Shown here: piece after piece, positions 28,888 through 36,235 of the stretch
Layout: every line of letters starts with the position of its first letter
How positions within the stretch are numbered: the first letter of the stretch is position 1
Assembly (NCBI RefSeq): GCF_003148685.1
Contig: NZ_QGGR01000006.1
Coordinates: 62,001-126,000 of the forward strand
From: Actinoplanes xinjiangensis
GTDB lineage: Bacteria; Actinomycetota; Actinomycetes; Mycobacteriales; Micromonosporaceae
Direction: 5' to 3'
Length of the DNA stretch: 64,000 bases
Program-made: the position numbers and the translations under genes
The notes under the pieces: generated by a model
What the model was told of the DNA's origin: nothing
Seen by the model: only the letters and a program-made list of their open reading frames with translations
The model's database searches: none

Positions 28888-29652
28888 CTATCGAATCTCC
28901 AGGCGGGCACCGATGAGCGAGAGATACCACGGCGAATCGGTGAAACCGGGGCCGGTCTCCTCACCGATGTACGCGTCCAGGTGCCGGGGACCACCGAGGC
29001 CGGGCGTGAACTCGTCGGTGATCGTCCAGGCGGCCTCGCGCAGAGCCGCGCACACCGCCCGCGGCGCCGTCGAGCCGTCCTCCTGGGTGCCGCAGCCCGC
29101 CACGGTGAACCGGGTGCCGCGGGGCAGCACGTCCGGGTCGGTGGCCGCCGACACGAACGGCACGAGGGTGCCGCCGTCACTGGTCCGCGGTGCCGAGTCC
29201 AGCCAGAACCCGGTGTCGTACGACCAGTTGAGATATCGCCCGGACACGGTACGCCCGGTGCCCTCGTCGCGGACCGCGTCGACGAAGTCGGAAGGGTAGG
29301 AACCCAGGTCGTCGCCGCCGCCCGAACACTCGATCGTCGGGCAGCCGGTGACCTGCGCCGGGTCGCCGTCGTGGAACCTCTCGACCGCCGTGTAGTACAC
29401 GGTGATCTCCCAGTCGGTGCTGGTCCGGGTGCTGGGCGACGGCGCCGGCGGTGGCGCGGACGCGGACGCGGACACGCGCGCCGGGGGCGTGCGGGTGGCG
29501 GGCGGGACGAGCGGGAGGGACGCGGACGGGGCCGGCGACGGGATCGCGGACGGCGCCGGAGCGGACGCGGCGACCGTCGGCGGATCCGGTGCCGTACCGC
29601 AGCCGGCGACGGCGAGGACCAGCGCGGCGACCCACACGTGCCGTACGGCCAT
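28888..29652 (-). CDS. secreted lipoprotein with 3D-like domain
   Basis: A 254-residue protein with a lipoprotein signal (lipobox AVAGC, Cys18), then about 60 residues of Pro/Ala/Ser linker and a globular C-terminal part (WEITVYYTAVERFH...GRYLNWSYDTGFW...PRGTRFTVAGCG). The small beta-barrel pattern with late aspartates recalls 3D/RlpA-type domains that act on or bind cell-wall glycans; this is a weak inference. It lies 3 bp after a 61-codon gene and 9 bp before the DUF402 gene. Confidence 0.72.
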   Translation of the reverse strand: MAVRHVWVAALVLAVAGCGTAPDPPTVAASAPAPSAIPSPAPSASLPLVPPATRTPPARVSASASAPPPAPSPSTRTSTDWEITVYYTAVERFHDGDPAQVTGCPTIECSGGGDDLGSYPSDFVDAVRDEGTGRTVSGRYLNWSYDTGFWLDSAPRTSDGGTLVPFVSAATDPDVLPRGTRFTVAGCGTQEDGSTAPRAVCAALREAAWTITDEFTPGLGGPRHLDAYIGEETGPGFTDSPWYLSLIGARLEIR

Positions 29653-29655
29653 CGG

Positions 29656-29841
29656 TTACGCGGCCGCGGGCAGTTCCGGCAGCGGGAGGGCGTCCAGGTT
29701 CGCCGCCTCCTCGAGATCGCGCACCCACACGTGCCGGGGCGGCAGGATCACGGCGACGCGGCGGTCCAGAACGCTGGCTTCCGGGAACGCGATCATCTTG
29801 AACTTCGGCATGGTGCCTGGCATCGGCACGACCGCGGCCAC
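29656..29841 (-). CDS. small hypothetical protein (61 aa)
   Basis: A 61-residue frame ending 3 bp before the lipoprotein gene. It has a compact composition (MPKFKMIAFPEASVLDRRVA, HVWVRDLEEAANLDALPLPE) with no signal or membrane helix. An AAAGG lies 10 nt before Met 29841. The tight spacing supports a real gene, but there is no recognised family, and a Met 21 nt downstream is also possible. Confidence 0.45.
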   Translation of the reverse strand: MAAVVPMPGTMPKFKMIAFPEASVLDRRVAVILPPRHVWVRDLEEAANLDALPLPELPAAA

Positions 29842-29890
29842 CCTTGAGCCTTTCTTGAGCTTTCACCCGTTCGGTGGAGCCGGCGGATGC

Positions 29891-30682
29891 TCACCATCCG
29901 GGGTCCGGCTGGATCACGCCCGGCCCGCCACGGTGCGGGGTGGGCACGTGATTGCGGGCCGGTACGGGCAGCGCGTCCACACACGCCCGCGAGCACGCGT
30001 TGACCAGCAGTGGCCACACGTCGGTCCCGGCGCCACGGGAGATCCACACCTGCCGCAGTTCGGCACCGATCGGCCGGTCGCAGACGCTGCACGTGCGGAC
30101 CCCCTCGGTGCCGTGCAGGTAGGGGTCGAGATCGGTGAGGTCACCGTGGGTGACCTCGCGCAAGGCGGGGAACGGAGGCCGGTGCTTGAAGTTGCCGTAG
30201 AGAGCCCGTGTGCTGACCGTGCTGTCGACGAGCCTCGTGCACCGGGTCAGCTCGTAGGGGAACCAGTGCAGCCGGTACGACGTGTACGGGTCGAACCGTT
30301 CCAGGCCGCTCATCAGCCCGATCTCCGGCGGGATCCGCACCAGGTTGCTGCCGTAGAGCACCAGGTGCCGGACCTTCGTGAGCCGGCCGATGCTCCGCGG
30401 CAGCGTGATCAGGTCACGGCGCTGCCCGGCGGTCATCTCGACGAGCGGGCGGAACACCTCCCGCCCGTCGGCGGCCGCCTCGTCGATCAGCTCGAGCATC
30501 CGCAGCCACCCGGACGACGTGGTGTCCTGGCGCTCGCCGTGGAAGGCCACCGCCACCGGCCGGGTCCGTTTCGAGTAGCCGACGCACCGGCAGTGCTGGC
30601 GTGCCACCGCCTGGGGACCGGGCCCGACGGCATCGGCGAACCGGTTGACGAGCACCCGGGGCTGCACCTCGTCCGACGTCAT
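29891..30682 (-). CDS. leucine-rich-repeat protein with a C-terminal cysteine knuckle
   Basis: A 263-residue cytoplasmic protein. Two to three leucine-rich repeats lie in the middle (LPRSIGRLTKVRHLVLYGSN, LVRIPPEIGLMSGLERFDPY). The end carries CSVC and, 26 residues later, CSRAC, a four-cysteine pattern that could bind zinc. Met 30682 follows a TATATT by 6 nt, so the mRNA may be leaderless. LRR proteins usually mediate protein contacts; the partner is unknown. Upstream in-frame codons are Arg-rich and unlikely to be translated. Confidence 0.78.
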   Translation of the reverse strand: MTSDEVQPRVLVNRFADAVGPGPQAVARQHCRCVGYSKRTRPVAVAFHGERQDTTSSGWLRMLELIDEAAADGREVFRPLVEMTAGQRRDLITLPRSIGRLTKVRHLVLYGSNLVRIPPEIGLMSGLERFDPYTSYRLHWFPYELTRCTRLVDSTVSTRALYGNFKHRPPFPALREVTHGDLTDLDPYLHGTEGVRTCSVCDRPIGAELRQVWISRGAGTDVWPLLVNACSRACVDALPVPARNHVPTPHRGGPGVIQPDPGW

Positions 30683-30821
30683 CGCCGCAATATATCGACG
30701 TGTGTCCAGAACGCGGCGCGAAGGTCGCCGAGGAGGCCGCTGCCGTGTGCGGAGGCCGCGAACTGCGACACGAACCCCGTAATCCACGAGAGTCTATGCA
30801 GGGCCGGCCGGGTCGGTTTCC

Positions 30822-30846
30822 TTCAGGTTGGCGTCCGGTTGCCGAT
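30822..30846 (+). promoter_or_regulatory. FliA/SigD-type promoter candidate (paralog A)
   Basis: TTCA, 15 bp, GCCGAT, ending 10 nt before a GTG start. The surrounding 50 bp are almost identical to those at 32725-32749. Confidence 0.5.
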
Positions 30847-30856
30847 GCGGTGGCCC

Positions 30857-31309
30857 GTGACCGAACCACGTGAGTTCCCCCCGCCCCGATGGCTGCCGTC
30901 CGCCGCGCCTCGATGGGCGCCGCTCGCCGCGATGGCCGCGGTGGGTGTCGCGGGTCTTGCGGCGGCCGCCGTGGCCTGTCGCCGCAGGGCGGCCGTCGCG
31001 GGGGAGCCCGCGACGCCGGAGGAGCCGCCGCCGCCGATGGGGCCGGCCCTTCCGCCGGTGAACGCCGAGCCCCGGTCTCTGCGCTGGTTCCTCCTGGCCG
31101 TCGGCCTCGCCGTCGCGGTCACCGGGGTGTGGTCGGTGACGCTCCTGCACAACGTGACGGCCGATCGGGCCTGCTGGGAAGCCGTCGGACAGGGGAACCG
31201 GTGGGACACGCCGGCGCGGGTGAGTTCCTACCGTTACTCCGACGGCTACGGCCACGGTTCGGCGCTCCACGCCGATGGGGTGGCGGTCAGCTGCGCCGGC
31301 CGCCGCTGA
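30857..31309 (+). CDS. small membrane protein, paralog A
   Basis: About 150 residues. Two membrane helices: one after PRWLPSAA (residues about 15-40) and one near WFLLAVGLAVAVTGVW, separated by a Pro/Glu-rich loop (GEPATPEEPPPPM). The first 55 residues match the protein at 32760 closely, while the C-termini differ. GTG 30857 (VTEP) is preferred to the ATG 12 nt upstream, which overlaps the -10 element; the mRNA would then be leaderless. No known family. Its last 23 nt overlap the 3' end of the convergent radical SAM gene. Confidence 0.7.
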   Translation: MTEPREFPPPRWLPSAAPRWAPLAAMAAVGVAGLAAAAVACRRRAAVAGEPATPEEPPPPMGPALPPVNAEPRSLRWFLLAVGLAVAVTGVWSVTLLHNVTADRACWEAVGQGNRWDTPARVSSYRYSDGYGHGSALHADGVAVSCAGRR

Positions 31310-32657
31310 GTGTGGTCTCCAGGACGGGCAGGGCGCGCAGCACCTGGCGCGAGCGGATCAGGGCATCCCACAGCGGTTCGAACTTCTTCCAGCCGCCCGC
31401 GTACGCCAGGTGGCGCCACCGCCCCGCGCCCGACTTCGTGGCCGCACCCCGCCAGATCGACCCCCAGCGGTAGAAGTCCCGGTAGGCCCGCCAGTAGCCG
31501 TCCTCCAGCTGCTCGGGAGTCATGCCCCGGGGCCGGTACACGACGTGCCGGGTGTCGTAGCGATCCCAGTCCCGGTGCACGATCCGGTCGGCGGCCGCCA
31601 TCCGCCGGAACAGGGCCGTCCCCGGATACGGCGTCATGATGTGGAAGGTCGCCGTCTCCAGGCCGTGGTCGACCGCCCACGCGACGGTCCGGTCGAACAC
31701 GTCCGGCCCGTCGCCGTCCATGCCGAACACGAAACTGGCGTTGACCATCACCCCGGCGTCGTGCAGCCGCCGTGCCACGGCCGCGTAGTCCTGCCCGATG
31801 TTCTGCCGTTTGCGCTGCTCGGCCAGGTTGACGTCGTTGATCGTCTCGAAGCCGACGAAGATGCTGCGCAGCCCGGCCGTGACCGCCTTCTCCAGCAGCC
31901 CCGGCCGCAGGATCGCGTCGACGGTGCTCGCCGCCTGCCACACCCGGCCCATCCCGGCCATCCCGTCGAACAGTGCCTCCGCGAACCGGCGGTTGCCGAA
32001 CAGATGGTCGTCGAGGAAGTACAGGTGCCGGCCGGGCAGCCGGTCGATCTCGGCCAGCGCGTCGTCGACGAGTTGCGTGTAGAAAGACTTCCCGCCCTCG
32101 AAGAACGCGTCCTTGTAACAGAAGTCGCAGTGGTGCGGGCAGCCCCGGGACACCACGATCGAGTTCGGCACCAGATAGCGTTCCCGCCGGATCAGGTCGC
32201 GGCGCACCGGTGGCAGGCCGTGCAGGGTGCGTTCGGTGGAGACGTACCGGGCGGCCGGCTCACCGCGGCGGAAGTCGTCGAGGAACCGTGGCCAGGTGTC
32301 CTCGCCCGGACCGAGGAAGACCGCGTCGGCGTGCCCGGCGGCCTCCTCCGGCAGCGAGGTCACGTGCAGCCCGCCGAGCGCGACGAACACACCGCGTTCC
32401 CGGTATCGGTCGGCCAGCTCGTACGACCGCCGCGCCGACGTGATGTACACCTGGATCACCACGAGGTCCGGCAGGTCACCGGCGACGGCGTCGTCGATGC
32501 GTTCGACGTGCTCGTCGAGGATGCGTACCTCGTCGTCGTCGCGCAGATAGGCGGCCAGGGTGGCCAGTCCCAGCGGCGGGAACAGCGAATACTTGATCGG
32601 CCGGAACAGTGGGCTGGTCGCCTCGGTCAACGCGGGCAGGATCATCGTGACGCGCAT
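31287..32657 (-). CDS. B12-binding-domain radical SAM enzyme
   Basis: A 456-residue protein. The first 130 residues form a cobalamin-binding-like Rossmann fold (ILPALTEATSPLF, PPLGLATLAAYLRD, VALGGLHVTSLPEEA). The radical SAM cluster motif is CPHHCDFC (Cys173, Cys177, Cys180), followed by LYFLDDHLFGN and FVGFETIN typical of the BchE/HpnJ-like class. Such enzymes methylate or rearrange unactivated carbons; the substrate is unknown. ATG 32657 lies 6 nt after TAGCGT on the minus strand, consistent with a leaderless mRNA, and an AAACGTTT palindrome (32672-32679) overlaps the promoter region. It sits between the two paralogous membrane-protein genes, on the other strand. Confidence 0.88.
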   Translation of the reverse strand: MRVTMILPALTEATSPLFRPIKYSLFPPLGLATLAAYLRDDDEVRILDEHVERIDDAVAGDLPDLVVIQVYITSARRSYELADRYRERGVFVALGGLHVTSLPEEAAGHADAVFLGPGEDTWPRFLDDFRRGEPAARYVSTERTLHGLPPVRRDLIRRERYLVPNSIVVSRGCPHHCDFCYKDAFFEGGKSFYTQLVDDALAEIDRLPGRHLYFLDDHLFGNRRFAEALFDGMAGMGRVWQAASTVDAILRPGLLEKAVTAGLRSIFVGFETINDVNLAEQRKRQNIGQDYAAVARRLHDAGVMVNASFVFGMDGDGPDVFDRTVAWAVDHGLETATFHIMTPYPGTALFRRMAAADRIVHRDWDRYDTRHVVYRPRGMTPEQLEDGYWRAYRDFYRWGSIWRGAATKSGAGRWRHLAYAGGWKKFEPLWDALIRSRQVLRALPVLETTLSGGRRS

Positions 32658-32724
32658 ACGGTGACGCTAGGAAACGTTTGCGGAGATTCCGTGTGCTCAC
32701 CGGGGAGACCCCGCGCCGGTTTCC

Positions 32725-32749
32725 TTCAGGTTGGCGTTCGGTTGCCGAT
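32725..32749 (+). promoter_or_regulatory. FliA/SigD-type promoter candidate (paralog B)
   Basis: TTCA, 15 bp, GCCGAT, with the GTG start 10 nt downstream, duplicated from or to the site at 30822. Confidence 0.5.
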
Positions 32750-32759
32750 GCGGTGGCCC

Positions 32760-33215
32760 GTGACCGAACCTCCCGAGTCCTCCGTACCCCGATGGTTGCC
32801 GTCGGCCGCCGCGATCGCCGTGGGGGTCGCCGGTATCGCGGCGATGGCCGCTGTCGTCGTCTGCCGCCGCCAGGCCGTCGCCGGGGAACCGGCACTCCCG
32901 GAGGAACCACCGCCGCTCCCGGCTCCGCCGCGTCTTCTCGTGAGTCTTCTGGGCACCCTGTCCGCCGAGAAGCCCGGGCCATCGGTGCCGGCGCCGCGCC
33001 CGGCGGCATCGCGACTCCCGCCGGAGGACCCGCAGTCCCGGCGGTCCCACGTGATCGGCTTGGCGATCGCCGCCGTCGTCGTCTGGGCGTGGGTGGCCGC
33101 GTACCTCTACGGTGCGATGTCCGGACCCACCTACGAACCCCGGCCTTCGCCGGAGATCGGCGTCGCCCCCGGCTACCGGATCGAACCGAGAGGATTCGAC
33201 GCGGACCGGTACTGA
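32760..33215 (+). CDS. small membrane protein, paralog B
   Basis: A 151-residue protein with two membrane helices (AAAIAVGVAGIAAMAAVVVC and HVIGLAIAAVVVWAWVAAYL) and a long Pro-rich loop between them. N-terminal VTEP...PRWLPSAA and CRRQAVAGEPALPEEPPP match paralog A at 30857; the tail (YEPRPSPEIGVAPGYRIEP) is different and probably extracytoplasmic. GTG 32760 is chosen as for paralog A. The 3' 43 nt overlap the end of the convergent DUF2306 gene. Confidence 0.7.
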   Translation: MTEPPESSVPRWLPSAAAIAVGVAGIAAMAAVVVCRRQAVAGEPALPEEPPPLPAPPRLLVSLLGTLSAEKPGPSVPAPRPAASRLPPEDPQSRRSHVIGLAIAAVVVWAWVAAYLYGAMSGPTYEPRPSPEIGVAPGYRIEPRGFDADRY

Positions 33216-33841
33216 CGTGCCGGCACCGCCCGGCGGCGGATCAGCCACTCGGCGACGAGGACGTTGATCAGCCAGGCGGCGGCCATCGTGCCGGCCCGGC
33301 TCGCCGGGGTGAACGGGCCGGCCGCCACCAGCCAGGCGGCCTGGGTGAAGAACTGGGTGCCCGCGCCCATGCCGATCGCGTAGCCGCGGATCATCCAGGC
33401 CCGGTGGGTGGTGAAGTCGCGGCGCATCGCCGCGGCGACGCCCAGGACCAGCGACACCACCATCGCGACGACCACCACGACGCGGATCACGACCAGGGCG
33501 GTGCTGTCCGCGGCGGTGGCGGGCAGGAACAGGGTCAGCCACAGGCCGCTGACCGCGGCGATCAGGCCGGCCGGTGCGACGATCCGGCCGGCGATGCGGT
33601 GCCATCGACGGAAACGGCGGCGTACGCCGGGCGCGAACTGGAACGCGCCGAGAACCCCGAACACGGTGACACCGACGATGTGCGCGACCAGGGCGACCGG
33701 CGACTGGGTGACCCGGTCGCCGTCCGGCAGCACCGTGGCGCCGCCGGCCATCTCGGACAGCCGCAGCGCGCCCGCGACCACCGGCACGAAGGTGAGCGCC
33801 AGCAGCCCGGCCGGGATGAGCCAGTTCGATGAGGACTTCAT
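33173..33841 (-). CDS. DUF2306 membrane protein
   Basis: A 222-residue protein with about six to seven membrane helices. Features: LVAHIVGVTVFGVLGAFQF, RRWHRIAGRIV and TTHRAWMIRGYAIGMGAG. Conserved His residues in helix positions are typical of the DUF2306 family, which may bind heme; the function is not established. Met 33841 begins the first helix; no strong ribosome-binding site is present. It is divergent from the histidine kinase gene 133 bp away. Confidence 0.82.
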   Translation of the reverse strand: MKSSSNWLIPAGLLALTFVPVVAGALRLSEMAGGATVLPDGDRVTQSPVALVAHIVGVTVFGVLGAFQFAPGVRRRFRRWHRIAGRIVAPAGLIAAVSGLWLTLFLPATAADSTALVVIRVVVVVAMVVSLVLGVAAAMRRDFTTHRAWMIRGYAIGMGAGTQFFTQAAWLVAAGPFTPASRAGTMAAAWLINVLVAEWLIRRRAVPARQYRSASNPLGSIR

Positions 33842-33974
33842 GAGTGGAATGGTGGCCGGGGGACGGGACCGGTTCCATCGGAGCGCGGGCCGGGATCGCA
33901 CCGGCCGAAAGTGCGGGACGGCGGCCGTACTTGCGGCCGGTCCGGGGAGCGGGCGGGCTGCGTACGATCGGCTC

Positions 33975-35081
33975 GTGGTCGAACCGCTCCGGGCGTTGCT
34001 CGCCGAACCGCGCCCGCCGGATCCCCCGGCCCGCGGCCGGCGGGATCTGATACTCGTCGCACTGGTGATGATCGGGGTGCTGGCCGAGGGCCTGCTGCGG
34101 CCCGGTGTGCCGGCGCGTGCCGCGATGCTGACCATGACGCTGGTGCTGGTGCCGGCGCTGCTGTGGCGCCGGGACCGGCCGCTGCTGATGGTGGCGATCG
34201 TCTTCGCGGTCACCGGGCTGGTGCCGCTGTTCACCGGACACCAGCCGGAGCTGGTGTCCGGCGCGTACGTGCTGCTGCTGGTGTATGCGCTGGTCCGCTG
34301 GGGTTCCGGCCGGGAGATCGCGGCCGGGGCGGCGCTGATCCTGGTGAAGACCGCGGTGATCTCGGCCGGCGCCGACCTGGTGGCCGGGCTCCTGGTGATG
34401 TTCGCGGTGTTCGCGCTGGCGGTCGCCGCCCGGTACCGGTCGCGGCTCCGGGCCCGCGAGCTGGACCGGGTGAAACTGCTGGAACGGGAGCGGCTGGCCC
34501 GGGACCTGCACGACACCGTCGCCCATCACGTGTCGGCGATGGCGATCCGGGCGCAGGCGGGCATCGCGGTGTCACGGACCTCGCCGGAGGGGGCGGTGGA
34601 CGCGCTGCGGGTGATCGAGGCGGAGGCGGTGCGGGCGCTGGGCGAGATGCGGACGATGGTGCGTGCGCTGCGCGACGGCGACCCGGCCGAGCTGGCACCG
34701 AGTCCGGTGATCGCCGACCTGTCCGGGCTGGCCGGTCCGTCGCCGGAGGGCCCGGACGTCGACGTGGAGATCGACGGCGACGTCGGTGACCTGCCGCCGG
34801 CGGTCGGTACGGCGATCTACCGGCTGGCCCAGGAGTCGGTGACGAACGCCCGCCGGCACGCCCGGCACGCCACCCGGATCTCGGTGCGGGTGTCGGCCGA
34901 CGCGGGCACGGTGCGGCTGTGCGTGACCGACGACGGTGCCGGCGGCACCGCCCGGGGCGCCGGGTTCGGGCTGGCCGGGATGCGGGAGCGGGCCGCCCTG
35001 CTGGGCGGGGTCTGCGAGGCCGGCCCGGGCACCGGGCGCGGCTGGACCGTGACCGCCGCGCTGCCGAGGGGCCTGGCATGA
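33975..35081 (+). CDS. NarL-type sensor histidine kinase (system 1)
   Basis: A 368-residue membrane kinase. About 140 residues of membrane helices without a large sensor loop are followed by a HisKA_3 dimerisation domain with the phosphoacceptor His179 in RDLHDTVAHHVSAMAI and a HATPase domain (YRLAQESVTNARRHA, DDGAGG, GFGLAGMRERA). GTG 33975 lies 6 nt after TACGAT, consistent with a leaderless mRNA, and is preferred to the longer frame. It overlaps its response regulator by 4 nt. The signal is unknown. Confidence 0.92.
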   Translation: MVEPLRALLAEPRPPDPPARGRRDLILVALVMIGVLAEGLLRPGVPARAAMLTMTLVLVPALLWRRDRPLLMVAIVFAVTGLVPLFTGHQPELVSGAYVLLLVYALVRWGSGREIAAGAALILVKTAVISAGADLVAGLLVMFAVFALAVAARYRSRLRARELDRVKLLERERLARDLHDTVAHHVSAMAIRAQAGIAVSRTSPEGAVDALRVIEAEAVRALGEMRTMVRALRDGDPAELAPSPVIADLSGLAGPSPEGPDVDVEIDGDVGDLPPAVGTAIYRLAQESVTNARRHARHATRISVRVSADAGTVRLCVTDDGAGGTARGAGFGLAGMRERAALLGGVCEAGPGTGRGWTVTAALPRGLA

Positions 35082-35737
35082 CGGTGCGGGTGGTGGTCGC
35101 CGACGACCAGGAGATCGTCCGGACCGGGTTGACGATGATCCTCAACGCGGAGCCGGACATCGAGGTCGTGGGGCAGGCCGGTGACGGGCTGGGTGCGGTG
35201 GAACTGGCCCGGCGGCTGCGGCCGGACGTGTGCCTGTTCGACATCCGGATGCCCGGCGTGGACGGCATCGAGGCGACCCGCAGGCTGGCCGGGCCCGCGG
35301 TCGCCGATCCGCTCGCGGTGGTCGTCATCACCACCTTCGATCTCGACGAGTACGTGTACGCGGCGCTGCGTGCCGGGGCGCGCGGGTTCCTGCTGAAGGA
35401 CGCCGGTGCGGCGCTGCTGGCCCAGGCGGTGCACGCGGCCGCCGCCGGGGACGCACTGATCGCCCCCGCCGTGACGACCCGGCTGCTCAAGGCGTTCGCC
35501 GGGGCGGGACCGGCCGGGCCGGCGCGACAGCCGGTCGACCCGCTGACCGGCCGGGAGGAGGAGGTGCTCGGCGCGGTCGCCCAGGGCCGTACCAACACCG
35601 AGATCGCGACCGAGTTCCACATCAGCCTGAGCACGGTGAAGACGCACGTGGCGAGCCTGATGGCGAAGTTGGGGGCACGGAACCGGGTGGAGATCGCGAT
35701 GTGGGCGTACGAGACCGATCGCGTCCGTTTCCGCTGA
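35078..35737 (+). CDS. NarL-family response regulator (system 1)
   Basis: A 219-residue regulator with a receiver domain (Asp55 in LFDIRMPGVDG, Lys in FLLKDAG) and a LuxR-type helix-turn-helix (LTGREEEVLGAVAQGRTNTEIATEF...STVKTHVASLMAKL). ATG 35078 overlaps the kinase stop. Phosphorylated by the upstream kinase, it should activate or repress target promoters. Confidence 0.95.
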   Translation: MTVRVVVADDQEIVRTGLTMILNAEPDIEVVGQAGDGLGAVELARRLRPDVCLFDIRMPGVDGIEATRRLAGPAVADPLAVVVITTFDLDEYVYAALRAGARGFLLKDAGAALLAQAVHAAAAGDALIAPAVTTRLLKAFAGAGPAGPARQPVDPLTGREEEVLGAVAQGRTNTEIATEFHISLSTVKTHVASLMAKLGARNRVEIAMWAYETDRVRFR

Positions 35738-35774
35738 GTCGTCGGCACGGCCCGGCGGTGAGCGGCCGCACCGG

Positions 35775-36011
35775 TCAGTTCTGCGCGTTGGCCCGGACCA
35801 GGCCGTAGATCACGGCTGCCGCGATCACCACGAGCAGCGCGACGAACCGGACCAGCGCGAAGAAGGCGGCGCGGGACTTCTTCCGGGCGCCGGGCAGGTC
35901 GGTGTTCGCCTTCTGGTAGCCGGCCCGTGCGCCCTTGCGGCCGTCGAGCAGCCGGGCCAGCCGCATCCCGACGAAGAGCGCGATGGCCGCACCGAGGATG
36001 AACCCGCCCAC
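35775..36011 (-). CDS. small two-helix membrane protein
   Basis: A 78-residue protein with membrane helices at residues 2-20 (GGFILGAAIALFVGMRLARLL) and 52-75 (VRFVALLVVIAAAVIYGLV), joined by a basic cytoplasmic loop. GTG 36011 has a GGGAGG site 6 nt upstream, better than the ATG further up. No family recognised; it is convergent with the response regulator. Confidence 0.65.
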   Translation of the reverse strand: MGGFILGAAIALFVGMRLARLLDGRKGARAGYQKANTDLPGARKKSRAAFFALVRFVALLVVIAAAVIYGLVRANAQN

Positions 36012-36087
36012 CCTGCCTCCCGAGGAATCCGGCCTCAGCCTTCCCGGCGGCACCGGCACATGTCAATGCACCGATGCGTGCCCGCCC

Positions 36088-36112
36088 GTCGGCGGGGGTG
36101 GCCCCCGCCGAC
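36088..36112. other. strong 11-bp GC hairpin
   Basis: GTCGGCGGGGG, TGG, then its perfect complement, in the gap between the small membrane protein and the lysyl-oxidase gene. There is no T-run, so it is not a clear terminator; a 5'-leader structure or protein site is possible. Confidence 0.45.
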
Positions 36113-36235
36113 CGGCTGGACTCTCTACCGGATTCGTGCCCGGGCGGGTTCTTTTCACAGGGCCTTCACAGGATGTCGCGTGGGATGCCTTCTGCACGGC
36201 CGGAATCTCACCGGCCGACATGGAGGGGAGAACGG

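Noticed and set aside
26629..29847. A 1072-codon open frame on the plus strand
   Set aside because: It is antisense to the MFS, DUF402 and lipoprotein genes, with His/Arg/Gln-rich low-complexity translation typical of shadow frames in high-GC DNA.
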